Positions 1-12,875 of a stretch of 64,000 nt of DNA are shown in pieces. Under the pieces are notes generated by a model. It searched no databases. It was not told the DNA's origin and saw nothing but the letters and a program-made list of their open reading frames with translations. The stretch's first letter is position 1; every line of letters starts with the position of its first letter. This DNA is from Drosophila miranda (Eukaryota > Arthropoda > Insecta > Diptera > Drosophilidae), in NCBI RefSeq assembly GCF_003369915.1, contig NC_046675.1, positions 32,883,001-32,947,000 of the forward strand, given 5' to 3'. The translations under genes were made by a program, and so were the position numbers.

Positions 1-3000
1 TCGCCCATTTCCTCGAAGAAGTTTCAACTTGGCAAAACAAACTTATGATCGCCGATCAAGTGATAACCGTTTGGTTTGAGGTGCAACGCACTTGGACCCA
101 TCTTGAGAGTATCTTCATGAGTTCGGAAGACATACGGAAACAGCTCCCCGTCGATTCGGTGCGTTTCGATAATATCGATGCCGAATTTCGCGTACTCATG
201 GATGAGATGTCCCTCTCATCGAATGTGGTGGCATCGACCAATCGACCTGGGCTGATCGAACGCTTGGAGCATTTGCAAAAGGAGCTTACGCTTTGCGAGA
301 AGGCATTGGCAGAGTATTTGGAAACGAAACGTTTGGCTTTTCCTCGTTTCTATTTTGTATCTTCGGCCGATCTGCTGGATGTCCTCAGCAATGGCATTCA
401 GCCGGAAATGGTCACCAAGCATCTAACCAAACTCTTCGATTCGATTGCCCGCTTAAAGTTCAATCGTGACCAGGCCAATGAGATCGACACAGCTTCGGGC
501 ATGTATGCCAAGGATGGCGAGTATGTCGAGTTCAACGAACTGGCTAGCATACGCGGACCCGTCGAGGTCTGGCTGAATCGCATCCAGGCGGCGATGCGGG
601 CCAGTCTGCGGCACTATGTCACAGAAGCTGTGACAGCTTATGAGGAAAAGCAACGGGAACAATGGTTGTTCGACTATCCTGCCCAGGTGTCCCTCTGCGG
701 ATCGCAGATCTGGTGGTCCACGGAGGTGAACATCGCCTTCAGCCGCCTTGAGGAGGGCTACGACAACGCCATCAAGGACTACTACAAGAAACAGATCTCA
801 CAACTCAGTTTACTCATAACACTTCTGCTGGGCGAGCTTAGCAAGGGCGATCGTCAGAAAATCATGACGATATGCACCATTGATGTGCATTCGAGAGATG
901 TGGTCGCTAAGATGATTCAGGCCAAATTGGATTCAGGCTCCGCTTTTATGTGGCAATCTCAGTTGAGGCATCGCTTCGACGATGTGGAGAAGGACTGCTT
1001 TGCCAATATTTGCGACGCCGAGTTCCAGTATTGTCACGAATACTTAGGCAATACGCCACGCCTGGTCATAACGCCGCTCACAGATCGCTGTTACATCACC
1101 CTGACACAATCCCTCCATCTAGTGATGGGCGGGGGCCCGGCTGGCCCCGCCGGTACGGGAAAAACTGAAACAACCAAGGACTTGGGACGCGCCATCGGCA
1201 TCATGGTCTACGTCTTCAACTGTTCCGAACAAATGGACTACCAGTCGTGCGGCAACATTTACAAGGGCCTGGCCCAGACCGGCGCCTGGGGATGCTTCGA
1301 CGAATTCAATCGCATCACCGTCGAGGTCCTGTCGGTGGTGGCGGTGCAGGTGAAGTCCGTGCAGGACGCCATACGCGACAAAAAGAAGATGTTCAATTTT
1401 ATGGGCGAAATGATTAGCCTTGTGCCAACGGTGGGGATATTTATTACCATGAATCCTGGCTACGCTGGACGCACAGAGCTGCCGGAGAATCTGAAGGCAC
1501 TGTTCCGGCCCTGCGCCATGGTCGTGCCGGACTTCGAGCTCATCTGCGAGATTATGCTGGTGGCCGAGGGCTTCCAGGATGCCCGAGTGCTGGCCCGCAA
1601 ATTCATCACACTCTATACGCTGTGCAAGGAGCTGCTGTCCAAACAGGATCACTACGATTGGGGCCTGAGGGCGATCAAATCGGTGCTGGTTGTGGCTGGA
1701 TCGCTTAAGGTATGGTGGAGCATTCAATACTTGTAGTACTTGTGTCCCTAATCTATGATCTATGTTAAAGCGCGGTGATCCTGGCCGACCGGAGGAGGAG
1801 GTACTAATGCGCGCCTTGCGCGACTTTAATATACCGAAAATAATCACCGACGACATGCCGGTGTTCATGGGGCTCATCAGCGATTTATTTCCCGCCTTGG
1901 ATGTGCCACGCAAACGTGATCAGGACTTTGAGCGCACCGTAAAACAAGCTGCCTCCGACTTGCTACTGCAACCAGAAGATAATTTCATTTTGAAAGTGGT
2001 GCAACTGGAGGAACTGTTGGAGGTACGTCACTCTGTGTTCATCGTTGGCAATGCGGGCACGGGCAAGACCCAAGTGTGGAAGACGCTGCTGCGCACCTAT
2101 CAGAACATCAAGCGGAAGCCCATATTCAATGACTTGAATCCGAAAGCGGTGACCAATGATGAACTTTTCGGCATCATCAACCCGGCGACACGTGAGTGGA
2201 AAGACGGTCTGTTCTCGGTGCTAATGCGGGATCAGGCAAACATAACGGGCGATCAACCAAAGTGGATTGTTCTCGATGGCGACATCGATCCCATGTGGAT
2301 CGAGAGCTTGAATACCGTAATGGACGATAATAAAGTATTGACTTTGGCAAGTAACGAGCGCATTGCGTTGACTCCTTCGATGCGTTTGCTCTTTGAGATC
2401 TCCAACCTGAGAACAGCAACACCGGCAACCGTATCCAGGGCTGGCATATTGTACATTAATCCCCAGGACTTGGGTTGGAATCCGTAAGTACTATCTATCG
2501 ATCAGCCTGTCAATTTATCCATCAATCAATCTACAATTGTTAGCTATGTGACGAGTTGGGTTGAAACGCGTAAAATTCCAGCCGAAAAGTCCAATTTGGT
2601 CATGTTATTCGATAAGTACATACCGCCTTCATTGGAAACGATACGCGTGCGTTTCAAAAAGATCACGCCTGTCGCCGAAATGGCCCACATACAAATGCTG
2701 TGCCATCTACTAAACTGTTTTCTAATACCAGCGAACACCCCGGCCGATTGCCCAAAAGAATGGCACGAACTGTACTTTGTTTTTGCCTGTATTTGGGCGT
2801 TCGGTTCGGCCATGTTCCAGGATCAAGCCATTGACTATCGCGTGGAGTTCAGCAAATGGTGGGTAAACGAATTCAAAACTGTTAAGTTCCCCTCAGGTGA
2901 GTGCCACATCACAGCTTCTATATGAAATCTTCCCTGAGTGTAACACAAATGCGATCCACCCAACAAAACAAAAGGTGGAACAGTTTTCGATTACTTTCTG

Positions 3001-6000
3001 GATAGCGAGACGAAGACCTTCCTGCCCTGGACGGAGAAGACACCTAAGTTTGAGCTGGACTCGGATCTGCCGCTGCAAGCTGTCATAGTGCACACCTCCG
3101 AGTCGATACGCCTGCGTTACTTCCTAGATCTCCTGATGGATAAGAAGCACCCGGTGATGCTAGTTGGGAATGCCGGCTGCGGCAAGACCGTACTGGTTAA
3201 CGAGAAGCTTCAATCGCTTTCTGAGAATTACGCTGTCACTACAATACCATTCAATTTCTATACCACGTCCGAGATGTTGCAAAAGATACTCGAAAAGCCG
3301 CTGGAAAAGAAAGCGGGTCGCAACTACGGACCGCCCGGCAACAAGCTACTCTGTTACTTTGTGGACGACATCAATATGCCCGAGGTGGACTGCTATGGCA
3401 CCGTTCAGCCGCACACACTGATGCGGCAGCATCTCGACTATGGCCACTGGTACGACCGGAACAAGTTGACCCTGAAGGACATCCACAACTGTCAGTATGT
3501 GGCCTGCATGAACCCCACCTCGGGCAGCTTCACCATCAATCCGCGTCTCCAGCGACACTTTTGTGTGCTGGCCGTCAGTTTTCCCGGCCCCGAGTCCATA
3601 ACGGTCATGTACTCGGCCATTCTGGCGCAGCATTTTGCCAACGCCGAGCAGAAGTTCGTACCAATTGTCCACCGAATGACGGCCAATATTGTGGCAGCCA
3701 CAATAGCGCTGCACAACAAGTGCCTGCAGGTCTTCCTGCCTACGGCCATCAAGTCGCATTACATCTTCAACTTGAGAGACATCAGCAATGTTTTTCAGGT
3801 GGGTTCAGAGTACCATTCTCTACATGTATTGTGATTAATCTGTGATTTGTTTCTTTTAGGGATTGCTGTTTAGTTCCACAGAGTGCTTGACGGGATCAAC
3901 AGATCTTATACGTTTGTGGCAACACGAGACCCAGCGTGTGTACGCGGATAAGCTAACTGATGATAAGGATATCGATAGCTTTACCAAAATGCAGCATGAC
4001 ATTGTCAAGAAGTCGTTCGAAGAAATTGACGAATCCGTTATATTCGACAAGCCGAATATCTACTGTCATTTCGCTGGAGGAATTGGTGATCCTAAGTACA
4101 TGCCCATCAAGGGCTGGACTGAGCTTCACAAACTCCTTCAGGAAGCAATGTCATCGTATAATGATCTAGTCGCTGCCATGAATCTGGTGCTATTCGAGGA
4201 TGCGATGATGCATGTTTGCAGGTAAGCCCCACCCCCATAAAAATCCCCCACAAAACCAGGACTAATCTGTTTTATTTTCAGAATAAATCGCATATTAGAA
4301 TCACCGCGTGGCAGCGCCTTATTGGTTGGTGTTGGTGGCAGTGGCAAACAATCTCTAGCGCGCTTGGCAGCATTCATATCCAGCTTGGAGGTCGTGCAGA
4401 TACAGCTTAAGAAGGGCTATTGCGTCAACGATTTGAAGGTTTCTTTCCTTGTTTCCATATGAACCATATAAGCCGCCTGTATTGACCCTTTTTTAATTTT
4501 TAGAGCGAATTTTCCGGATTGTATTTGAAGGCTGGTTTGAAAAATGTTGGCACTATGTTCTTAATGACGGATGCCCAAATCCCCAGCGAGGATTTTCTTG
4601 TCCTTATCAACGATATGTTAGCCACTGGCGAGATACCAGATCTATTTCCGGACGACGAAATCGAGAACATAATAGCTGGCGTGCGAAATGAGGTCAAAGG
4701 TGCGGGACTGGTTGATACGCGAGAAAACTGCTGGAAATTCTTCATCGATCGTGTGCGCAAACAACTGAAGATAGTTCTGTGCTTTTCACCAGTGGGTTCA
4801 ACATTGCGTGTTCGGTCGAGAAAATTCCCTGCCATCATTAATGCCACATCCATCAATTGGTTCCACGAATGGCCTCAGGAGGCACTCATCTCGGTGGCCA
4901 TGAACTTTTTGGCCCAGAACAAGGTTCTGCCCGAGAACCATCGCGATTCTGTGGCTAAGTTCATGGCCCATGTCCATACGTCGGTCAACACGACGTCCAA
5001 AGTTTATTTACAGAATGAGCGCCGCTACAACTACACAACGCCCAAGAGTTATCTCGAACAGATTAACCTCTATATCAAGCTGCTCAACCACAAGCACGAT
5101 GATCTGCAGAGCAAAATCGAGCGTCTGGAAAATGGTCTGGAGAAGCTGCGGTCCACCGCCTTGCAGGTGGCCGATCTGAAGGTGAAGCTGGCCGTCCAGG
5201 AGGTCGAGCTAAAGGAGAAGAACGATGCGGCCGATGCTTTGATCGAAATTGTGGGCATTGAAACGGAGAAAGTGCAAACGGAGAAAGCCGTGGCCGACGA
5301 GGAGGAAATGAAGGTCGCTTTGATAGCCGACGAAGTCAGCAAAAAGCAGCGCGACTGCGAAGAGGATCTCCTCAAAGCAGAGCCCGCTCTGATGGCCGCC
5401 CAGGATGCCCTCAACACCCTCAACAAAGCCAATCTCACAGAGCTAAAGAGCTTCGGCTCCCCGCCGGGAGTCGTGACAAATGTGACCGCCGCCGTTATGG
5501 TTCTGCTCGCCCCTGGTGGCAAGATACCCAAAGACCGCTCCTGGAAGGCAGCCAAAATAGCAATGGCAAAGGTGGACGCGTTCCTGGATGCACTGATCAA
5601 CTATGACAAGGAGAATATACACCCAGAAATCATCAAGGCCATTCAGCCGTATCTCAAGGATCCCGAATTCGAACCTGAGTTTGTGCGCTCCAAGTCGGGA
5701 GCAGCGGCCGGCCTGTGCGCCTGGGTCATCAATATAATCAAATTCTACGAGGTCTACTGCGATGTGGAGCCCAAACGGAAGGCCCTGGCAGCGGCCAATG
5801 CAGAACTGGCCGCGGCCCAGGATAAGCTAGCGGGTATCAAACGGAAAGTGATGGCATGTACCCCAAATGATGACTAAATTATTGTAAGTGTTTCTAATAC
5901 AACCAACTCTCCTCATTACAGGGTCTCGAGGAGCAGCTGGCCAAGCTAACGGCCGACTTTGAGAAGGCCACGGCGGATAAATTGCGTTGCCAACAGGAGG

Positions 6001-9000
6001 CGGATGCCACGCAAGCAACCATCGCCCTGGCCAATCGACTGGTGGGCGGTCTGGCCAGTGAGAACGTGCGGTGGGCAGAGGCTGTCAACAAGTGAGTGTC
6101 CCAGTGAATATCTCCTTATGTGAATCCTAGTTAATGTATCTGTACCTTCCTAATAGCTTCGTGAAGCAGGGCATTACCTTACCCGGCGATATCCTACTCA
6201 TTACCGCCTTCATTTCCTATGTCGGTTGTTTCACGAAAGGATTTCGCATCGATCTACTGCTTAAGATGTGGACACCCTTTCTCAAGAGCATTGATCCACC
6301 CATACCCACAACCGAGAATCTCGATCCCCTATCGCTGCTCACCGACGACACAACCGTTGCCGTTTGGACCAATGAGGGACTGCCCAGTGATCGCATGTCG
6401 ATCGAGAATGCCACGATTCTGTCCAATTCGGATCGTTGGCCTCTGATGATCGATCCCCAGCTGCAGGGCGTCAAATGGATAAAGCAAAAGTATGGCGAGG
6501 AACTAAAGGTTATACGGTTGGGTCAGCGCAGCTATTTGGAAAACATCGAGAAGTCCATTAATGCAGGCTGCACTGTGCTGATTGAGAATATTGATGAGAA
6601 CTTGGACCCAGTGCTCGATTCTTTGTTGGGTCGAAATTTGATCAAGAAGGGAAAGTAAGTTTGGGAGTACTTACACACTTCTTAAGTAAAATATCTCATC
6701 CTTTGCAGAGCCCTCAAAATCGGGGACAAAGAGGTCGAATACAACTCCAATTTCCGTTTGATTCTGCACACAAAACTAGCTAATCCGCACTACAAGCCAG
6801 AGATGCAAGCACAAACTACACTCATTAACTTTACCGTTACACGCGATGGCCTCGAAGATCAACTGCTGGCGGAAGTGGTGAAGGCCGAGCGTCCCGACCT
6901 GGAGGAACTGAAGGCGGAGTTGACCAAACAACAGAATGACTTTAAAATCATGCTGAAGAAACTGGAGGATGATCTGCTGTCACGCCTTTCGTCGGCGGGT
7001 GAGAATATTTTAGGTGACACTGCGTTGGTGGAGAACCTAGAGACCACCAAGAGCACGGCATCAGAGATTGAGGTGAAGGTGGCGGAGGCCAAGATAACAT
7101 CGAAGAAAATCGACAAGGCCCGTGAATACTACAGACCAGCGGCGGCCAGGGCCAGTCTGCTCTACTTTATACTGAACGAACTAAACACGATCAATCCGAT
7201 CTATCAGTTCTCACTGAAGGTAGGCTAATAGGTCATAGGTTGTATAGGAATGGATTTTGATTGCTCCTTTGATGTACAGGCTTTTAGCGTAGTGTTCCAA
7301 AAGGCCATAGCCAAGGCTGATCCGGGCGAAACTTTGGATTTGCGCGTTTCCAATCTGATCGATTGCATTACGTATTCGGTCTTTCAGTATACTTCGCGTG
7401 GTCTTTTCGAATGCGACAAGCTGATCTTTGCCTCGCAAATGACATTTCAGGTGAGAGCTTCTATCACACTGATGTTTGATCTTTGATTAATGAATTGATT
7501 CCCACAGATTCTACTTATGAACGAGGAGTTGACATCCGCGGAACTGGACTTCCTACTCCGCTTCCCGATCAAGCCACATGTGACAAGTCCTGTGGACTTC
7601 TTATCAAACCAATCGTGGGGCGGAATTTGCAGTCTAGCGTCCAAGGATGAGTTCCGGAACTTGGATCGTGACATCGAAACGTCTTCAAAGCGTTGGAAGA
7701 AACTTGTGGAATCGGAGCTGCCGGAGAAGGAGAAATTCCCACAGGAATGGAAAAACAAAACTGCTTTGCAGAGGCTCTGCATGATCAGAGCCTTGAGGCC
7801 CGATCGCATGACCTATGCTTTAGCGTAAGTATCCGCCAGATACTCCGAAATGAAGTACGAATAATGTGTAATCCATTTCCTTACAGTGACTTCATTGAGG
7901 AGAAATTGGGTTCCAAATATGTGGAGAGTCGTGCCATGGAGTTTGCCAAATCCTACGAGGAGGCCAGTCCATCCACACCAATCTTCTTTATACTCTCGCC
8001 AGGAGTTAATCCTCTGAAGGATGTGGAGGCTTTGGGCAAAACACTGGGCTTTTCAATGGATCTGGGTAATTTCCATAATGTATCATTGGGACAGGGTCAA
8101 GAAGCCATTGCAGAGGCGGCCATGGATACAGCAGCGAAGAATGGCCACTGGGTGGTGTTGCAGAATATTCATTTGGTGAGGAAATGGTTGCCCGTCCTTG
8201 AGAAGAAACTGGAGTACTATGCCGAAGACTCGCACCCAGACTACCGCATGTTCCTGAGCGCAGAGCCAGCATCCACTCCTTCAGCTCACATTATACCACA
8301 GGTATGTCTACCTATAATCAATATTAAGATGTAGTGATTAAATTTCCATATCGATTCTAGGGTATATTGGAATCATCGATCAAGATCACCAATGAGCCAC
8401 CGACTGGCATGCTGGCGAATCTCCACAAGGCTCTGGACAACTTCACCCAGGAAACCCTGGAGATGTCGGGCAAGGAAGCCGAGTTCAAGGCCATTTTATT
8501 CTCCCTCTGCTACTTCCATGCCGTGGTGGCAGAGAGGCGCAAATTTGGCCCACAAGGCTGGAACAAGATCTATCCCTTCAACGTGGGTGACCTGAATATC
8601 AGTGTGTCGGTGCTGTACAACTATCTGGAGGCCAATGCCAAGGTGCCGTGGGAAGATCTGCGCTATCTGTTCGGGGAGATCATGTATGGCGGTCACATAA
8701 CCGACGACTGGGACAGGCGGCTGTGCATCACCTATCTGGAGGAGTATATGCAGCCGGATCTGGTGGATGGTGAGCTGTTTCTGGCGCCATCCTTTCCCGC
8801 ACCGCCCAACACTGACTACCAGGGCTATCACAGCTATATAGATGATATGATGCCGGCGGAGTCGCCGTATCTGTATGGCCTGCATCCCAATGCGGAGATC
8901 GGGTTCCTAACCACGCGAGCGGAGAACATTTTCCGCACTGTTTTCGAGATGCAGCCACGCGACGCAGGTGCCGGGGGCGGGACAACGGTGACGCGCGAGG

Positions 9001-10690
9001 ACAAGGTCAAGCAGATTGTCGATGAGATTATTGAGAAGCTGCCGGAGGAATTCAACATGATCGAGATCATGAACAAGGTGGAGGAGCGTACGCCGTATGT
9101 GATAGTGGCCTTTCAGGAGTGCGAGCGCATGAATTTCCTGACCAGCGAGATGAAGCGCAGCCTGAAGGAATTGGACTTGGGCTTAAAGGGTGAATTGACC
9201 ATTACATCGGACATGGAGGTGCTGGAGAATTCACTGTTTTTGGATCAAGTGCCGCCCATTTGGACGCAACGTGCGTATCCTTCGCTCTTGGGTCTCAACA
9301 ATTGGTTCATCGACTTGTGCTTGCGTCTGCGAGAGCTGGAGACCTGGTCCACCGACTTTGTGGTAAGGCCATCCACTAAACAGTCCAAAAATGCTCTTAG
9401 CTGATTCGCTTCTTTTCACTCTGCAGCTTCCCTCTTGCGTCTGGCTGGCTGGGTTCTTCAATCCGCAGTCTCTACTCACAGCCATCATGCAGAGCACAGC
9501 GCGACGCAACGACTTGCCGCTGGACAAGATGTGCCTGCAGTGTGACGTGACCAAGAGGCAGAAGGAGGAATTTACGTGAGTGATGATACGCAATACCCAA
9601 TTGACTCTTCAGATGACCTTCCCAGCGAGAGGGTGCTGGCATTTCTATATGCAAAAAGTATCGCTAGTGCGGTGATTGTTTCGCTGTACATAGGAAGAGT
9701 GATATTTAGCAGGGGTGTTCCAGCTTTGGCTAGTTGTAACCTCTTTCCACAGTTTGTCGACCCTCCGGGGCCCCTTTTCTATGCCATGTAATCTATTTCA
9801 TGCGATGTTACAACATGTAAGGGGGAGGGCACTTCTGTTTGAACTGCGGCCAATGGCCAGCGACTGTCTTCGCTCCGAGTGTGTCTATTTATAGCCGCAA
9901 TGCTATTTCATAAGAGCTAATTTTAAAACACCACATAGAGTATAAATAGGAATTATTAATAGCATTGTAATTTACAATTGTCTGTGAGCCGCCTGATTGT
10001 GGCTGTCCGCTGTGCTGATTGCTTATTAAGTGGCGCCCTGGTCGACAAAACGTCGCACGTTTCACATGGCGTCGGCTGTCGCCGCTAAGCAAACAATGGC
10101 TTGGCACCGGCGCACCGTCGCGACGTACAAGCAGATTAGCATCTAGACCAGCACCAGCCCCCCCAACTAATTAAACTACTATAGATAGCCAGGCGGACAG
10201 ACACTCGATTGAAAAGATCCACGATCTTGTAATTACAGAACGGCACCGCGCGATGGTTGCTGCGTGCACGGGATTTTCATGGAGGGCGCTCGATGGGATA
10301 TACAGCAGGGCATCATAATGGAGTCGCGGCTCAAAGAACTCTATCCGTCAATGCCAGTGATCAATATTCGGGTGAGTTTTTTGTAATGCAAATTTTTCTT
10401 TGGCGAATGCGAAAATCCGATAATGCTGAATTGAGAATAGATCTCTGGCGTCTCTGAGTTGGCGCATGTTGGAATAAATTCTCAAAAAAACTGGATTCCA
10501 TTCCATTTCGAATTGTCTATTGCAGGCCATTACCCAAGACAAGCAAGACCTGAGGAATATGTACGAGTGCCCCGTCTACAAGACCCGCACTCGTGGCCCC
10601 ACCACCTACGTATCGAATTTGAATCTGAAAACCAAAGACAAGCCTGGCAAATGGATTCTGGCCGGTGTGGCCCTACTTCTGCAGACCTAA
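1..10690 (+). CDS. Axonemal dynein heavy chain, beta type (3' two-thirds of gene)
   Basis: Motor subunit of ciliary/flagellar outer-arm dynein, powering microtubule sliding in sperm tails and sensory cilia. The gene enters from the left in mid-exon. My exon model is 1-1709, 1771-2483, 2544-2896, 2975-3798, 3860-4221, 4282-4438, 4504-5847, 5922-6091, 6157-6654, 6709-7219, 7280-7450, 7508-7824, 7887-8301, 8361-9362, 9427-9575, 10239-10371 and 10526-10690 (TAA 10688-10690). All phases agree, giving 2996 residues; family members are about 4400-4500. Visible in order: linker; AAA1 P-loop GPAGTGKT (1143-1166) and Walker B CFDEFN; AAA2 GNAGTGKT (2047-2070); AAA3 GNAGCGKT (3166-3189); AAA4 GVGGSGKQ (4328-4351); stalk coiled coils (about 5020-5440 and 5760-6060) around the microtubule-binding domain; AAA5, AAA6 and the C-terminal domain ending [11 protein letters not shown]1 and AAA3 wording fits the DNAH9/11/17 class. 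Drosophila has several such genes (Dhc93AB, CG3339, kl-5) and I cannot say which this is. The exon 7 donor (gtgatg) is weak but frame-required. Confidence 0.95.
9576..10238 (+). other. Unusually long penultimate dynein intron
   Basis: This 663-bp intron stands out because most other introns of the gene here are 53-78 bp. Its donor is gtgagt and its acceptor is ttacag. The joined codon ACA (Thr) restores the conserved C-terminal reading [14 protein letters not shown]. It holds two strong TATA-like motifs pointing apart: CTATAAATAG on the minus strand at 9885-9894 and TATAAATAG on the plus strand at 9941-9949. I see no credible open reading frame or structured RNA inside it. Confidence 0.7.
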
Positions 10691-10891
10691 ATCGGAAACT
10701 AATTAGCTTTCTTCCTGTATTCCTAACCTATTTAGTAGAATTTTATAGCTGAAATTTGGAATAATTCACAATTTAGAAGGACATCTCTGTAGTACAATAA
10801 TAGACCTAAGATTCGTAGACTTACATACAAATGTTTCTAGTAGAATTCAGACTTAACTTTCGATTGAACTTCTTTGTAGTGCACTTTTTGA

Positions 10892-10897
10892 AATAAA
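10892..10897 (+). terminator. Polyadenylation signal of the dynein gene
   Basis: A canonical AATAAA lies about 200 nt after the dynein stop codon. It is the first good signal downstream. Confidence 0.6.
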
Positions 10898-12019
10898 CCA
10901 CTTCCTAAGTAGTCTTGCCTTAGGCGCACTAGCATAAAAACCGAACAGAAAAGCGACATTTTGTTTACCTTACTGGGAAATCTCCAAGGCCAAATCCAAA
11001 GATTACTTTCTCTGGGTAAGAACGATGCATATTTTCATATAATTGTGACTCAATTTTTGTTTGCTTAAAGGTAAAAACCCCAAGGAAATCACCTAATTAC
11101 GCATGAAACAATACCACCCATCAATTTGGATGATATTCCTGGCTGATAATCGTATGCCGCTGATAAGACTATAAATTTCTATTAGCTATGAGAGCCATGA
11201 GAGAAACGCATACAAAAAATCCCAAAAATGTAAAAGAAAAATTCGAAATCAAAAGCGTCGCGTATCCATAAATAACAGACCTACATATAGTTATGGATAT
11301 ATGCTACAATACGTATGAAATGTCTGAAACGGAACCATCAAAGAAAATTCCTAGACATTTCTGGGGTGGAGTGAACTCGTGGCCGTCGCAAATTGAAACC
11401 ATTTTAACATATTTTTCGCTTTGGTTTTATTTAATTTTGTATTTTTGTTGTACCTCTCTCTTTCTGATAAGCGTGCGACTGCTTTGGGGTACGAGTCCGG
11501 TGGTCCGGTGGTCTGGCGGTCGATTATGCTGACGAAATTTTCGAAGATGCCACAGCAGCAGCAGCATTGGGCAGCATCGCGAACCAAGAGAGAGAACAGT
11601 ATTGAACGGTACGTGAACCAATTAACAGCGGCTGGCCGAGGACGAGAATTTTTAGCAACAGCATTTCTGTGACTGCATAAATACATGAATAATTCAAATA
11701 CAAAACTCCAGCCAGCAACAACAAGTTGGACATCGACAACGTGACGTGACGTGACTTGCCTATAGAGAGAGAGAAGTATCGATCAAACGATCGCCCAATC
11801 TACCGATCGATCGGATCGGTGTTCGTATGAATCTTCCAGCCAAGCTAACAGCAAGCCACCACCATCGCAAATACTCGTACAAAACAAAAAACAATACAAT
11901 ACTCGTATAAGAATAAGAAAAAAGTAAAGAGTAAAGGCAAAATGTTGTACAGAGAAACGAAAAAAAGAAAATTGAAGACGACGACACGAGCGTAAATCTT
12001 TTTAGCATGAAAAAAATTC
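10898..12019. other. Intergenic spacer between dynein and Kazal gene
   Basis: AT-rich DNA without a reading frame that resembles a protein. No RNA gene or mobile element was recognised. The last part leads into the putative promoter of the Kazal gene. Confidence 0.6.
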
Positions 12020-12060
12020 TATAAAACTAACAGACACTGTGTGGTCGGACATCATTCGTG
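12020..12060 (+). promoter_or_regulatory. Candidate upstream promoter of Kazal gene (TATA + initiator)
   Basis: TATAAAA at 12020-12026 is followed by TCATTC at 12052-12057. That puts a start site near 12054, with the TATA about 34 nt upstream, the usual spacing for fly core promoters. A GACGAC at about +28 is only a loose downstream-element match. Use of this start would give an 820-nt leader, very long for an 80-residue protein. Confidence 0.4.
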
Positions 12061-12667
12061 CGCTACGACGGCAAACGGCAGACGACAGCCATCAGAGCCA
12101 GATACAGATAGCCAGCCAGCCAGCCAGTCGGACAGTCATTGATTGATTGATTGCTGGACCCAAGCGCAAGCCCAAAACCCAAACCAAACTCAAACTCGAA
12201 ACTGAAATTGAAAATCGAATCGCTGTGCAGCCAGCAGTATCCGTATCTGTATCTGTATCTAACAGCGGACGGACCATAGCCAACCCATCCCATCCCATCA
12301 CATCCCATCCTATCGCAGCATCCAACGTCCAGTCGCAGTCGTCAAGCCATCAATCAGTCATTTAGTCAGTTTGTCAATCGACCACTCGGACGCTGGACGC
12401 TGGCTGGAGGATATCTTTGCGCGGCGCTTTAGTTTCAGTTCGCATTTGGACGCGTGCTGGTGCGGCATCGCCGAGACAGAGAGTCGAGTCGAATCGAATC
12501 AAATCGTATTGGATTGAATCAGAATCACAACCCAGAAGCAGAAGCAGAAGCACACACGGAATCAGAATCAGAATCGTGCGCGATTAAACATTTATATACG
12601 TAACAACAAAAACAGACACACACAAACACACGTGTCTGAAGTTCAGTGACAAGCCCCAAATCGGGAA

Positions 12668-12700
12668 TATATATTTTATAGAATATATTGAATCATTTCG
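12668..12700 (+). promoter_or_regulatory. Candidate proximal promoter of Kazal gene
   Basis: An A/T-rich TATATATTTTATA (12668-12680) precedes TCATTTCG (12693-12700). A start at about 12695 gives a leader of some 180 nt. The spacing to the TATA-like run is slightly short, so this is an alternative to the promoter near 12054. Confidence 0.35.
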
Positions 12701-12875
12701 GTTGACTTTTAATCAACTCAACGGCAGCCACGGCATATTCAATTCGTCTGGCCCCCAAAGTTCACACGGAGCAAAAAACTATTGTGCAAAGTGCGTTTAA
12801 AGCAGCTAAAGTGCGGAAGTGAAGATCCTAAAATACCTGCGGCGATTAATCGGAAGTCAACAAATATTTAACAAT

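Noticed and set aside
1119..1913. 264-codon open frame on the minus strand over dynein exons 1-2
   Set aside because: It is antisense to the conserved AAA1 coding sequence, crosses the 61-bp intron without regard to it, and has no protein-like features; it is a shadow of codon bias.
5848..5883. Reading through to the stronger donor gtaagt at 5884 at the end of dynein exon 7
   Set aside because: The in-frame TAA at 5875-5877 blocks it, and the donor at 5848 restores the family sequence [12 protein letters not shown] across the splice.
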